Shown here piece by piece: positions 33,997 to 42,205 of a stretch of 64,000 nucleotides of DNA (its first letter is position 1; each line of letters opens with the position of its first letter). Where the stretch lies: the NCBI RefSeq assembly GCF_017876295.1, contig NZ_JAGINT010000001.1, positions 1,302,001-1,366,000 of the forward strand. Direction: 5' to 3'. The notes under the pieces were generated by a model, which saw only the letters and a program-made list of their open reading frames with translations, searched no databases and was not told the origin of the DNA. Source of the stretch: Kribbella aluminosa. GTDB taxonomy: Bacteria > Actinomycetota > Actinomycetes > Propionibacteriales > Kribbellaceae. The translations under genes were made by a program, and so were the position numbers.

Positions 33997-35166
33997 TCAG
34001 CCTGTTTGGGAGGGAGGCCAGCGGTGGGTGGTGGGGGGCTCGTCGAGGGCCAGGAACTCGGGGGCGGTGAGGGGGCGGACGGAGGCCTCGATCGACTCCA
34101 TTGCGGTCAGTTCGGATTCGGTGACGTGTAGGTCGCGGAGCTTCCGGGCGGTGATGAACACCCGCCGCTCGAACGACCCTACGGTCCCGTTGTACGCCTC
34201 GACCGCGGACGTCAGCGATCGCCCGACCCGTCCGAGGTGCTCGCCCATCGTGCCGAGGCGTTCGTACAGCTCGCGGCCGAGCTCGAACACCTGCTGTGCC
34301 GACTCGGTCAGCGCAGACTGGTTCCAGGCATAGGCCGCCGCACGTAGGGTCGCGATCAGCGTGGTCGGCGTCGCCAGGATCACCCGTCGCTCGGCGGCGT
34401 ACTCCAGCAGGGACGGCTCGACGTCGAGGGCCGCCGACAGGAACGACTCGCCCGGCACGAACAGGATGACGAACTCCGGCGACGGTGACAACCGAGTCCA
34501 GTACGCCTTCGCTGCCAGCTGATCGACGTGGGTCCGCAGGTGCCGCGCGTGCGCCCGCAGCCGGTCCTCGCGGAACGCGGCGTCGTCGGACTCGCACGCG
34601 TCCAGGAACGCGGCCAGCGGCACCTTCGAGTCGACGACCAGATTCTTGCCCTCGGCAAGTCGCACCACGAGATCCGGCCGCAGTACGCCGTCCTCGCCGG
34701 AGGTGGTCGTCTGCTCGGTGAAGTCGCAGTGCGCGACCATCCCCGCGAGCTCGACCGTACGGCGCAGATGCAGCTCGCCCCACCGCCCGCGGACCTGCGG
34801 CTTCCGTAACGCTGTCGACAGCGACGCCGTCTCACGCCGCAACGCCTCGCCGCTCATCCGCACCTCGTTGACCTGCTGATGCAGCTGGCTCTGCCACGCG
34901 GCCCGCCCCTGCTCGAGCTGATTCAGCTGCGCATGCAGCCGATCGAGCGCCTCCTTCACGACCGCCTGCCCGCCCAGTTGCTGCCCGACCGACGTCCGCT
35001 CCTGCGTCAACTCGACCACCCGATCCTCGGCCGCATCCCGCTCAGCCGTGATCCGCGCCAGCTGCGCGCCGTCCCGCCCCCGCACCCACAACACCCCGAA
35101 CACAGCACCCAGCAACAGCCCGACCACCAGGAAGAGCAGAACCAGTAAGACCGTAGAACCTTGCAA
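33997..35166 (-). CDS. rmuC: RmuC-family DNA recombination protein
   Basis: 389 residues. An N-terminal membrane helix (VLLVLLFLVVGLLLGAVFGV) is followed by a coiled coil (about 35-125) and the RmuC nuclease-like domain: VRGRWGELHLRRTVELAGM near 125, LVVDSKVPLAAFLDACES near 175 (PD-(D/E)xK-like core) and FVILFVPGESFLSAAL near 225. RmuC limits inversion at short inverted repeats in E. coli. The start is a TTG at 35166 preceded by GAGGGGTGA; an alternative in-frame GTG is a few codons in. Confidence 0.92.
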   Translation of the reverse strand: MQGSTVLLVLLFLVVGLLLGAVFGVLWVRGRDGAQLARITAERDAAEDRVVELTQERTSVGQQLGGQAVVKEALDRLHAQLNQLEQGRAAWQSQLHQQVNEVRMSGEALRRETASLSTALRKPQVRGRWGELHLRRTVELAGMVAHCDFTEQTTTSGEDGVLRPDLVVRLAEGKNLVVDSKVPLAAFLDACESDDAAFREDRLRAHARHLRTHVDQLAAKAYWTRLSPSPEFVILFVPGESFLSAALDVEPSLLEYAAERRVILATPTTLIATLRAAAYAWNQSALTESAQQVFELGRELYERLGTMGEHLGRVGRSLTSAVEAYNGTVGSFERRVFITARKLRDLHVTESELTAMESIEASVRPLTAPEFLALDEPPTTHRWPPSQTG

Positions 35167-35242
35167 TTTGAGGTCACCCCTCTGAGCGTCGAGCTAGCAA
35201 CCACGACGCTACCGAGTGCGACCGACAAATTTTGCGAGACCT

Positions 35243-35359
35243 GTGCTGGTGGCGACCCAACAAGCCAGCCCTCGCGAGGACCTCGACGACATCGGGCAGC
35301 TCATCGAGACTGCGATCGCAGCACTGACGCACATCATCGAGCAGGAGAACGGGCGGTAA
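35243..35359 (+). CDS. Small hypothetical peptide or C-terminal remnant (38 aa)
   Basis: GTG at 35243 to TAA at 35357. It reads SPREDLDDIGQLIETAIAAL then THIIEQENGR, an amphipathic helix with a coding-like acidic pattern. The frame is also open upstream. No clear ribosome-binding site. Could be the tail of a degraded gene. Confidence 0.3.
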   Translation: MLVATQQASPREDLDDIGQLIETAIAALTHIIEQENGR

Positions 35360-35408
35360 CACCCGGGCACCAACCCGCGATCACTCCGGTACAGAGGGAG
35401 GCCACCAA

Positions 35409-35600
35409 ATGAGTATCGTTGTAGCCATCATCAACGGCATGGTCAGGGTTGACTGTCGCCATGTTCGGCCGGGGGCTGCCCCTGCCCAGTCAGTCGGCAG
35501 GGATCTCGTACAGCAGTTCGTAACGGTCGCCCGTCAAGGTCATCTCGTTCACCTCGACCGGGCGGCCGTTGCTGTCGTAGGCGACACGTTGCACCACTAA
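35409..35600 (+). CDS. Small hypothetical protein, 3' end overlapping antisense gntR
   Basis: ATG at 35409 has a strong ribosome-binding site (GAGGGAGGCCACCAA), and the N-terminus MSIVVAIINGMVRVD looks genuine. From about 35490 on, the frame is the antisense of the GntR gene, so the natural end may have been lost. No family recognised. Confidence 0.3.
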   Translation: MSIVVAIINGMVRVDCRHVRPGAAPAQSVGRDLVQQFVTVARQGHLVHLDRAAVAVVGDTLHH

Positions 35601-36251
35601 CACCGGGACTCCTGCACCCAACTGGAGCGCCGTCGTCTCGTCGCGGTTCGGCATCCTGGTCTTGACCAGTTCTGTGTACCGGCTCGGCTTGTAGCCGGCG
35701 TCCTCGAGTCGCGAGTAGATGCCGCCCGGACCGGTGTCCATCTCCTCGGCCTGAGTGCCCCTCGTCAGGTCTCGTGGTAGCCGCGAGGTGGCGATCTGGA
35801 CCGGCTGTCCGTCAGCCAGCATGAGGCGTTCGCGTACGAGCAGTTCGCTACCTGCCGGTACGTCGAGTATCGCGGCGTGCTCCGCGGAGGCTTCCTCGAA
35901 CCTGATCGTCACCTGGACAGTCGGCGTGAACGCGTTCGCTGCCGCGTCGCCGAGGAAGTAGGCCTGATTGGCGTCACGCGCGGCCTTGCTGAGCCTGTTG
36001 CGGCTGAGGCGTACGACGGACGCCGTAGCCCGGACGAACACCCCGCGACCGTGCTCGGCGGCTACGAGCCCCTCGGAGCGCAGTAGGCCCATCGCTTCCC
36101 GGACGGTGATCCGGGACACGCCGTACGCGCCGATCAGGGTCCGCTCGGAGGGGAGTTTGGAGCCGGCGGGATAGGTGCCATCGCTGATCTTGCCCCGTAG
36201 ATCTGCCGCCACCTGGCGGTACGCCGGAACACCGCTGACGCGGTCGATCAT
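35490..36251 (-). CDS. GntR-family regulator with UTRA domain (HutC type)
   Basis: 253 residues. Winged helix: VPAYRQVAADLRGKISDGTY, SERTLIGAYGVSRITVREAM, VAAEHGRGVFVRA. UTRA effector domain: LLVRERLMLADGQPVQIATS to VLVVQRVAYDSNGRPVEVNE. Effector unknown. It is divergent from the small protein at 36420 with two shared operator-like sites between, so it likely controls itself and that gene. Confidence 0.87.
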   Translation of the reverse strand: MIDRVSGVPAYRQVAADLRGKISDGTYPAGSKLPSERTLIGAYGVSRITVREAMGLLRSEGLVAAEHGRGVFVRATASVVRLSRNRLSKAARDANQAYFLGDAAANAFTPTVQVTIRFEEASAEHAAILDVPAGSELLVRERLMLADGQPVQIATSRLPRDLTRGTQAEEMDTGPGGIYSRLEDAGYKPSRYTELVKTRMPNRDETTALQLGAGVPVLVVQRVAYDSNGRPVEVNEMTLTGDRYELLYEIPAD

Positions 36252-36271
36252 TGAACCTCTCCATACACCTC

Positions 36272-36386
36272 GTCATGTCGTCCTGATCGGGCCCAGTTTG
36301 CCACTCAGGACACGGGAACCAACCCCTGGGATTGACGGCTCGCCGTTTGAATTGGCACACTTCTAACTGGTCATGACGACATGACC
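36272..36386. promoter_or_regulatory. Two GACGACATGAC operator sites between gntR and the 36420 gene
   Basis: GGTCATG-ACGA-CATGACC is a perfect dyad at 36369-36386 with outer ACTGG/CCAGT extensions. Its half GACGACATGAC recurs inverted at 36272-36282, near the gntR start. The pair brackets the divergent intergenic region. Confidence 0.55.
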
Positions 36387-36419
36387 ACCAGTGTTCGGCG
36401 GTGATTCAGGGGGTCACTC

Positions 36420-36611
36420 ATGGCAGTTGAGAAGAACGAGCGGGGCTGGCCGATCCTGTACGCGGCGCAGGATCTGGCGTGCGACGGCATCAACCGGTTG
36501 ACGGACCGGGCGTGCATCGTCGGCCAGCACCGCGGCTACCACCGGGACGAGACGGGCGCTCGCTGGCTGGACGGTGAAGAGGACGACTTCCTGCCTGAGC
36601 TGCATACCTGA
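36420..36611 (+). CDS. Small hypothetical protein (63 aa)
   Basis: Reads MAVEKNERGWPILYAAQDLA, CDGINRLTDRACIVGQHRGY, HRDETGARWLDGEEDDFLPE. Two cysteines, acidic C-terminus, no membrane segment. AGGGGGTCACTC precedes the ATG. It sits between an operator of the divergent GntR regulator and a terminator, so it is a real monocistronic gene under that regulator. No family recognised. Confidence 0.6.
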   Translation: MAVEKNERGWPILYAAQDLACDGINRLTDRACIVGQHRGYHRDETGARWLDGEEDDFLPELHT

Positions 36612-36613
36612 GC

Positions 36614-36657
36614 GGCGGGGTGTGCATGTCGATCCCAACATCCGTGTACGCCCCGCC
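36614..36657 (+). terminator. Terminator hairpin after the 36420 gene
   Basis: GGCGGGGTGTGCATG (36614-36628) pairs with CGTGTACGCCCCGCC (36643-36657) over 15 positions including three G-U pairs, loop 14 nt, followed by TTCC. Confidence 0.6.
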
Positions 36658-36764
36658 TTCCACATAAACGCACCGCGCCGCGGGCTTCTTCGCTTCGCCC
36701 CTCCGGCCTAAGGCCGCTTGTCAGCAGCGCGCACAACGGCCCGGTCGGGATTCATCCTTACCTA

Positions 36765-37556
36765 CTATTTCAGCGCTGCTGGCAGTTCATTGCTGGGAAC
36801 GTGTACCCCTGCGCCTTCAGTACCGGCAGTACCTGCTTCAGGGGCCGCGACGGTCTGTGCGCGGTTGCCGCCGCCGTCGTGCATCAGGATGATCCGGCCG
36901 CTCTTCGCGTGGGTCAGGATGTTGTGCGCGATCACGCTGGTGCCGGGGCGGGCCCAGTCCCGCGGGTCGACGTCCCAGAGCACCTGGACCATGCCGGCGG
37001 CCTTGATCTCGGCGCGGACCTTCACGTTCGTCGCGCCGTACGGCGGCCGGAAGCAGGTGGATCGCGGGCCGTCGAAGATCTGGTGGTGCCGTTGTGCCGC
37101 GGACAGCTTGGTCAGCTGCGGGTGGCTGATCGAGTGGCTGCCGATCGCGTTGCCGGCGGCAAGTACCTTGTCGCGCAGGCCGGGGTGCTCGCTCTGCATC
37201 TCGCCGAGCTCGAAGAACGTCGCGTGCGCACCGTACGTCGCCAGCGTCGCCAGCACCTGCGGCGTCCACGTCGGGTCCGGTCCGTCGTCGAAGGTCAGGA
37301 ACAGCACCTTCTTGCCGGAGGCAACAGACGTGGTCGGGTTCGGCGGCACTGGCCTGACCGACGTCGTGGTCTGCGTCGGCGTACCGCTCGGAGTGGGAGC
37401 ACTGGTCGGGGTACCGGACGATGATGTCGTCGCCTTTGTGGTGGCGGCGGCCGCGTGCGGTTGCCGTTGCTGCGCCACCGCCGCGGCCATCATCCAACCG
37501 CCGAGTGCGGCGAGTGCGATCATCGTCGTGGCGAATGCGGCGAACTTGCGGGTCAT
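36765..37556 (-). CDS. Secreted polysaccharide deacetylase with C-terminal frameshift
   Basis: 263 residues. Signal peptide or anchor (FAAFATTMIALAALGGWMMA), Ser/Thr/Pro linker to about residue 80, then NodB domain: LFLTFDDGPDPTWTPQVLAT (Asp-Asp metal and base), IGSHSISHPQLTKLSA (H-x3-H), STCFRPPYGATN, VLWDVDPRDW and IILMHDGGGNRAQTV. It removes acetyl groups from N-acetylglucosamine polymers such as peptidoglycan. After NRAQTVAA the sequence becomes atypical (PEAGTAGTEG). Removing one base from the GGGG run at 36841-36844 restores the family ending LKQVLPVLKAQGYTF, PAMNC with a stop at 36770. Confidence 0.87.
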   Translation of the reverse strand: MTRKFAAFATTMIALAALGGWMMAAAVAQQRQPHAAAATTKATTSSSGTPTSAPTPSGTPTQTTTSVRPVPPNPTTSVASGKKVLFLTFDDGPDPTWTPQVLATLATYGAHATFFELGEMQSEHPGLRDKVLAAGNAIGSHSISHPQLTKLSAAQRHHQIFDGPRSTCFRPPYGATNVKVRAEIKAAGMVQVLWDVDPRDWARPGTSVIAHNILTHAKSGRIILMHDGGGNRAQTVAAPEAGTAGTEGAGVHVPSNELPAALK

Positions 37557-37602
37557 GGCGTTTCCCCTTGTATTTCAGGCGGTTCTTCCCCAGTGCTCCC
37601 CC

Positions 37603-38499
37603 TCAGGAGCGCCTCACACCACAAGAGACGCCGCGTCTCGCGGAATGGTTGGCCCCGTCATGTTGCGGTGAGATCTCGACTGTCGCGGATGCGCCGCGGT
37701 GGTACAGCCGGCCCTCGAAGGCCTTCACACTCGCCACCAGGACGAAGCTCATGCTGACCAGCAACGACCACGCGCCGAACTTGGCCGGATGCACGAGCCG
37801 CCACACACTCACCTGGTCCGGGTAGTTCCAGGCGTCCAGGAAAGTGCCGAAATTCTCCGCGATCCAGAGGAAAAACCCGATCAGCGCGAACGCCACCGCC
37901 AGCGGCATCCGATACCGACGTACGCCGACCGTGAAGAACACCCAGGTACGCCGCAACCCGACGAGCAGGCCGAGCGCGATCGGGATCCGCAGATCCGGGA
38001 TCCAGTGGTGGGTGAAGAAGTTCGCGTAGATCAGTACCGCGAAAATCGTGGTCGGGATCGGCCGGTAGTTGCTGACCCGCAGGTCGAACCGCCGCCACGC
38101 CTGACAGATGTAGCTGCCGACCGCGGCGTACATGAACCCGGCGAACAGCGGTACGCCGCCGAGCTTCGTCACCGCGTCGCCCGGGTACTCCCACGAGCCG
38201 ACCCGGACCTTGAACAACTCCAGCCCGAGTCCCACGAGGTGGAACCCGAAGATCACGGCCACCTCGCGCCACGTCTCCAGCCGGACCGCCCAGAACAGCA
38301 CGGTCAGCGCGACGCAATAGATCAGCAACGCGTCGTACCGCGCGATCGGCAGGTCGACGTACTTCGAGATCGCCAGGCCCGCGAACAGACACACAGGGAA
38401 CAGGCACGACACCAGCTCGAGCCACCCGAAACGGAACAGCTGGAGACAGCCGAACACGAAGCGTGAGCGCGATCCGGCACGATCTGTCCACGTGGTCAC
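37603..38499 (-). CDS. DUF817 family membrane protein
   Basis: 298 residues, about seven to eight membrane helices. Visible segments include LVSCLFPVCLFAGLAISKYV, YDALLIYCVALTVLFWAVRL, VAVIFGFHLVGLGLELFKVR then GSWEYPGDAVTKLGGVPLFA (a block typical of DUF817), and PLAVAFALIGFFLWIAENFG with TFLDAWNYPDQV. Function unknown. GTG at 38499 chosen; the frame is open to 38640, but that part is antisense to ychF. Confidence 0.85.
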   Translation of the reverse strand: MTTWTDRAGSRSRFVFGCLQLFRFGWLELVSCLFPVCLFAGLAISKYVDLPIARYDALLIYCVALTVLFWAVRLETWREVAVIFGFHLVGLGLELFKVRVGSWEYPGDAVTKLGGVPLFAGFMYAAVGSYICQAWRRFDLRVSNYRPIPTTIFAVLIYANFFTHHWIPDLRIPIALGLLVGLRRTWVFFTVGVRRYRMPLAVAFALIGFFLWIAENFGTFLDAWNYPDQVSVWRLVHPAKFGAWSLLVSMSFVLVASVKAFEGRLYHRGASATVEISPQHDGANHSARRGVSCGVRRS

Positions 38500-38569
38500 G
38501 CAGTGGCTGACGCTGCCCGCGCCCGCCTGGTTGGGCAGGAATCGGTCACGCCGCGTACCCTTGCCTCCC

Positions 38570-39646
38570 GTGGCACTCACCATCGGAATCGTCGGACTCC
38601 CGAACGCGGGCAAGTCCACCCTGTTCAACGCACTGACCAAGAACGACGTGCTCGCCGCGAACTACCCGTTCGCGACCATCGAGCCGAACGTCGGGGTGGT
38701 CGGTGTGCCGGATCCGCGGCTGGCCAAGCTGGCCGAGGTGTTCGGGTCCCAGAAGCTGATTCCGGCCACCGTGCAGTTCGTCGACATCGCCGGGATCGTC
38801 CGCGGGGCGTCCGAGGGCGAGGGGCTGGGCAACAAGTTCCTCAGCCACATCCGCGAGTCGGACGCGATCTGCCAGGTCACCCGGGTGTTCCGCGACGACG
38901 ACGTCACACACGTCGACGGCAAGGTGTCGCCGGCCGACGACATCTCCACCATCCAGACCGAGCTGATCCTCGCCGACCTGCAGACCGTCGAGAAGGCGAT
39001 CCCGCGGCTGGAGAAGGAAGCCCGGCTGAAGAAGGAGTCGGTCGCCGTACTGGACGCGGTCCGGGAGGCGCAGAAGCACCTCGAGGCCGGTACGCCGATC
39101 ACCGCCACCGACGTGGACACCGACGCGCTCCGCGAGCTGATGCTGATGACCGCGAAGCCGTACCTGTACGTCTTCAACTGCGACGCCGACGAGCTCGCCG
39201 ACGAGGAGCTCAAGCAGAAGATGCGGGACCTGGTCGCGCCGGCCGAGGCGATCTTCCTGGACGCCAAGTTCGAGGCCGAACTGGTCGAGCTCGGCGACGA
39301 GGACGAGGCCCGCGAGATGCTCACCGAGATGGGCATCGACGAGCCCGGCCTCGACGTACTCGCCCGGGTCGGCTTCGACACCCTCGGCCTCCAGACGTAC
39401 CTGACCGCGGGCCCGAAGGAGTCCCGCGCCTGGACGATCAAGCGCGGCGCCACCGCTCCGGAGGCAGCCGGCGTCATCCACACCGACTTTCAGCGCGGCT
39501 TCATCAAAGCCGAGATCGTCTCCTTCGACGACCTGATCGAAGCCGGCTCGATGAACGCCGCCCGCTCCGCCGGCAAGGTCCGCATGGAAGGCAAGGACTA
39601 CGTGATGCAGGACGGCGACGTCGTCGAGTTCCGCTTCAATGTGTGA
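38570..39646 (+). CDS. ychF: Redox-regulated ATPase YchF (Obg-like)
   Basis: 358 residues, universally conserved ribosome-associated P-loop protein. G1 IVGLPNAGKSTLFNALT near 7, switch region NYPFATIEPNVGVV, FVDIAGIVRGASEGEGLGNK near 66, then NCDADE replacing the GTPase NKxD motif, as expected for ATP specificity, and a C-terminal TGS domain (FQRGFIKAEIVSFDDLIEAG). GTG at 38570; TACCCT (38556-38561) lies 8 nt upstream, leaderless. Corresponds to Rv1112. Confidence 0.95.
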   Translation: MALTIGIVGLPNAGKSTLFNALTKNDVLAANYPFATIEPNVGVVGVPDPRLAKLAEVFGSQKLIPATVQFVDIAGIVRGASEGEGLGNKFLSHIRESDAICQVTRVFRDDDVTHVDGKVSPADDISTIQTELILADLQTVEKAIPRLEKEARLKKESVAVLDAVREAQKHLEAGTPITATDVDTDALRELMLMTAKPYLYVFNCDADELADEELKQKMRDLVAPAEAIFLDAKFEAELVELGDEDEAREMLTEMGIDEPGLDVLARVGFDTLGLQTYLTAGPKESRAWTIKRGATAPEAAGVIHTDFQRGFIKAEIVSFDDLIEAGSMNAARSAGKVRMEGKDYVMQDGDVVEFRFNV

Positions 39647-39648
39647 CC

Positions 39649-40062
39649 ATGACGCGTGAAGAGTTCGTAGCCTTCGTACGAAAGGCCCGTGAGGGTGTTG
39701 TCGCGACGGTCGACGCCGACGGCAGCCCGGAAGCCGCACTGGTCGGTATGGCCGTCACCGATGCGGGTGACGTGCTGTTCGACACGTACACCGCGACGCG
39801 GAAGGTCGACAACATCCGCGTCCACGAACGTGTCGCTCTCGTGATCGGGTGGGACGACGGTGTGTCCGTGCAGGTCGAGGGATCCGCGGAGATCCTGTCG
39901 GGCGCCGAGCGGGACGCCTGCGGGACGGCGTACCTCGAACAGTTCCCGGGCTCACGTGCGCTCGTCGACGGGTTCTCGCTCGTCCGCGTGGTCCCGAACT
40001 GGCTCCGCCACTACGACGCCCGTACCGACCCCGCGGCTGTCACCGAAGGGAACCCCTGGTAG
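39649..40062 (+). CDS. Pyridoxamine 5'-phosphate oxidase-like (split-barrel FMN) protein
   Basis: 137 residues. FVAFVRKAREGVVATVDADG, SPEAALVGMAVTDAGDVLFD, TYTATRKVDNIRVHERVALV is the flavin/F420-binding split-barrel pattern. Substrate unknown. It begins 2 nt after the ychF stop and is likely co-transcribed with it. Confidence 0.85.
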   Translation: MTREEFVAFVRKAREGVVATVDADGSPEAALVGMAVTDAGDVLFDTYTATRKVDNIRVHERVALVIGWDDGVSVQVEGSAEILSGAERDACGTAYLEQFPGSRALVDGFSLVRVVPNWLRHYDARTDPAAVTEGNPW

Positions 40063-40064
40063 GG

Positions 40065-40325
40065 CTAGGAGACCAGGCGTTCGGGCTGGGTGACCTCGGA
40101 CCAGAGTGTGTCGAGGGAGAGGTTCAGGACGTCGGCTATGGCGGCGATGGTGGGGAAGGCGGGGGTGGCGACCCGCCCGGACTCTATTTTGCGGAGGGTT
40201 TCGGGGGAGACGCCGGCGTCGAGGGCGGTTTGGAGCATGGAGCGGTTGCCGCGGGCGCGGCGGAGGAGCGCGCCGAGGCGTTCGCCGCGCTCGACTTCCG
40301 CGGGGGTGAGCGGGAGCCTGACCAT
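40065..40325 (-). CDS. XRE-family helix-turn-helix regulator
   Basis: 86 residues. RGERLGALLRRARGNRSMLQ, TALDAGVSPETLRKIESGRV, then AAIADVLNLSLDTLW. It is divergent from the methionine aminopeptidase gene with only 45 bp between. ATG at 40325 sits 6 nt from TATTAT (40337-40332), a leaderless start. A dyad at 40332-40367 is the probable operator for both genes. Confidence 0.85.
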   Translation of the reverse strand: MVRLPLTPAEVERGERLGALLRRARGNRSMLQTALDAGVSPETLRKIESGRVATPAFPTIAAIADVLNLSLDTLWSEVTQPERLVS

Positions 40326-40331
40326 GATCCG

Positions 40332-40367
40332 ATAATAGTACCGGGATAATATGGCCGGTATAGTTAT
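40332..40367. promoter_or_regulatory. Overlapping divergent promoters with inverted repeat (XRE / map)
   Basis: ATAATAGTACCGG (40332-40344) and CCGGTATAGTTAT (40355-40367) are inverted at 10 of 13 positions. Each outer end holds a -10 box: TATTAT for the XRE gene (minus) and TATAGT (40359-40364) for map (plus), each exactly 6 nt from its ATG. Confidence 0.65.
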
Positions 40368-40370
40368 TGC

Positions 40371-41141
40371 ATGATCGAGATCCTGGACACCCGTGAGTTG
40401 GCGCAGGCGAAGCAGACCGGCGCACTGGTCGGCGGCATTCTGCAGGACCTGAAGAGCCGGACCGCGGTCGGGACGAATCTGCTGGACATCGACCAGTGGA
40501 CCAAGGAGCTGATCGTCGGGGCCGGCGCGCAGTCCTGCTACGTCGACTACGAGGCGTCGTTCGGGCGCGGGCCGTTCGGGCACTACATCTGTACGGCGGT
40601 GAACGACGCCGTCCTGCACGGGAAGCCGTCCGACTACAAGCTCGCCGACGGGGACCTGCTGACGCTCGACCTGGCCGTGTCGCTGGGCGGGATCGCGGCC
40701 GACGCGGCGATCAGTTTCATCGTCGGCGAGACCGCCGCGCCGGAGGACGTCGCGATGATCGAGGCCACCCGGCGGGCGCTGGACGCGGGGATCGCGGCCG
40801 CCGTGCCGGGCGCGCGGGTCGGCGACATCTCGCGCGCGATCGGCTCCGTGCTCGGCGCGGCGGGGTATCCGATCAACACCGAGTTCGGCGGGCACGGGAT
40901 CGGTTCGACGATGCACCAGGACCCGCACGTGGCGAACACCGGGCGGCCTGGTCGCGGGTACAAGCTCCGCCCCGGCCTGCTGCTCGCGCTGGAGCCGTGG
41001 GTCATGCAGGACACCTCCGAACTGGTCACCGACGAGGACGGCTGGACCCTGCGCAGCGTCACCGGCTGCCGCACCGCCCACACCGAACACACCATCGCCA
41101 TCACCGACAACGGCCCCGAGATCCTCACGATCTCGAGCTAG
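40371..41141 (+). CDS. map: Type I methionine aminopeptidase
   Basis: 256 residues, pita-bread fold. Metal ligands in context: LTLDLAVSLGGIAADAAISF (two Asp) near 103, FGGHGIGSTMHQDPHVANTG (His) near 175, LLALEPWVMQD (Glu) near 205 and HTEHTIAITDNG (Glu) near 240. Removes initiator Met from nascent proteins. The IAADAAISF block departs from the usual GYHGDTA-type text but keeps the second Asp. Divergently paired with an XRE regulator, unusual for a housekeeping enzyme; a second map elsewhere is expected. Confidence 0.9.
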   Translation: MIEILDTRELAQAKQTGALVGGILQDLKSRTAVGTNLLDIDQWTKELIVGAGAQSCYVDYEASFGRGPFGHYICTAVNDAVLHGKPSDYKLADGDLLTLDLAVSLGGIAADAAISFIVGETAAPEDVAMIEATRRALDAGIAAAVPGARVGDISRAIGSVLGAAGYPINTEFGGHGIGSTMHQDPHVANTGRPGRGYKLRPGLLLALEPWVMQDTSELVTDEDGWTLRSVTGCRTAHTEHTIAITDNGPEILTISS

Positions 41142-41153
41142 CTTGGCCGAGGT

Positions 41154-42143
41154 TCAGGACGGACGGTGCTGGTTCGCTAGTTGCTCGGCGGCTTCGTGGA
41201 CCAGGGTGATGAGTTCTGCGGGGGCGATGACCTGGGCGGTGCCGGCTTGGGCCAGTACGGCGGCCTGGGCTTCGTGGGGGTTTTCGAGGTCGGCGTGGAC
41301 GATCCACCAGCCGTCGGCGGCGGGGAGCATCGGCTGGGTCGGGCGGAAGCGGCGTACGGCGTGGTCGCGGACCTTGAGGACGATCGGGTACGACGGGCGG
41401 GAGGCCTGGAGCTCCCGCTGGGACTGGGCCCAGTAGGCGGCGAGGTCGAAGCCGGGCGGTCTGGTGAACGTGTCGCCGGTGAGCTCGGCCGAGGTGAGCC
41501 GGGAGAGCCGGTACGTCCGCAGTCGCCCGTCGGTGCGGGCCGCGACCAGGTACCAGGTACGCGCCTTCGCGACGAGCCCAAGCGGCGCAACCGCGAACGG
41601 CCCGCGCCCGGGCGCGACGGGAGTGGGCGCTGCTGGAGTGGAGGTTGGCGGTGGGTTGGGTGGGTCGCCGTACGTGATGTTGAGGTGGTGTTGTTCCCAG
41701 AGGGCCTGGCGGCAGAGGTCGAGCCAGCGGGGGGTTTCGCGGCGGTCGTCCCAGCCGGCGTGGTCGATCAGCAGGCGCTGCCGGGCGTACTCCGCTTCGC
41801 GCCGGGTGCCCTCGGGCAGTGAGGCGATCAGCTTCGTGACGGCGAGTTCGCTGGACGCGTCGAGCCCGAGGTCGGCCAGCACATGCGCGGTTGCGCCGAC
41901 GAACACCGACATGACCTCGGACGGTGTGAGCCCGGTCAGCCGGCTGCGGTAGTCCGGCAGTAGCGCCCACCCACCGCCACGCCCGCGGATCGAGTACACC
42001 GGCACGCCGGCCAGGCTCAGCACCTCCAGGTCGCGCTGGATGGTCCGCGGCGACACGTCCAGCGCCTGCGAGAGCTGGTCGACCGTCGTCTGCCCACGCG
42101 TCTGCAGGTGCAGGAGCAGCCGGAGGAGGCGTTCCGCGCGCAT
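41154..42143 (-). CDS. HTH/WYL-domain transcriptional regulator
   Basis: 329 residues. N-terminal DeoR-like helix-turn-helix (RLLRLLLHLQTRGQTTVDQL, SQALDVSPRTIQRDLEVLS, GVPVYSIRGRGGGWALLPDY), then a WYL domain (GLVAKARTWYLVAARTDGRL, RTYRLSRLTSAEL) and a C-terminal WCX region. It is divergent from the three-gene ABC exporter at 42206, the likely target. A Pro/Ala-rich linker interrupts the WYL domain near 175. Confidence 0.87.
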   Translation of the reverse strand: MRAERLLRLLLHLQTRGQTTVDQLSQALDVSPRTIQRDLEVLSLAGVPVYSIRGRGGGWALLPDYRSRLTGLTPSEVMSVFVGATAHVLADLGLDASSELAVTKLIASLPEGTRREAEYARQRLLIDHAGWDDRRETPRWLDLCRQALWEQHHLNITYGDPPNPPPTSTPAAPTPVAPGRGPFAVAPLGLVAKARTWYLVAARTDGRLRTYRLSRLTSAELTGDTFTRPPGFDLAAYWAQSQRELQASRPSYPIVLKVRDHAVRRFRPTQPMLPAADGWWIVHADLENPHEAQAAVLAQAGTAQVIAPAELITLVHEAAEQLANQHRPS

Positions 42144-42205
42144 TGTCCGAGTATCGCAGCAAAATAAGCCACGTATGGGCGTCTTTTGTTCCTACGGTCG
42201 GCGTC

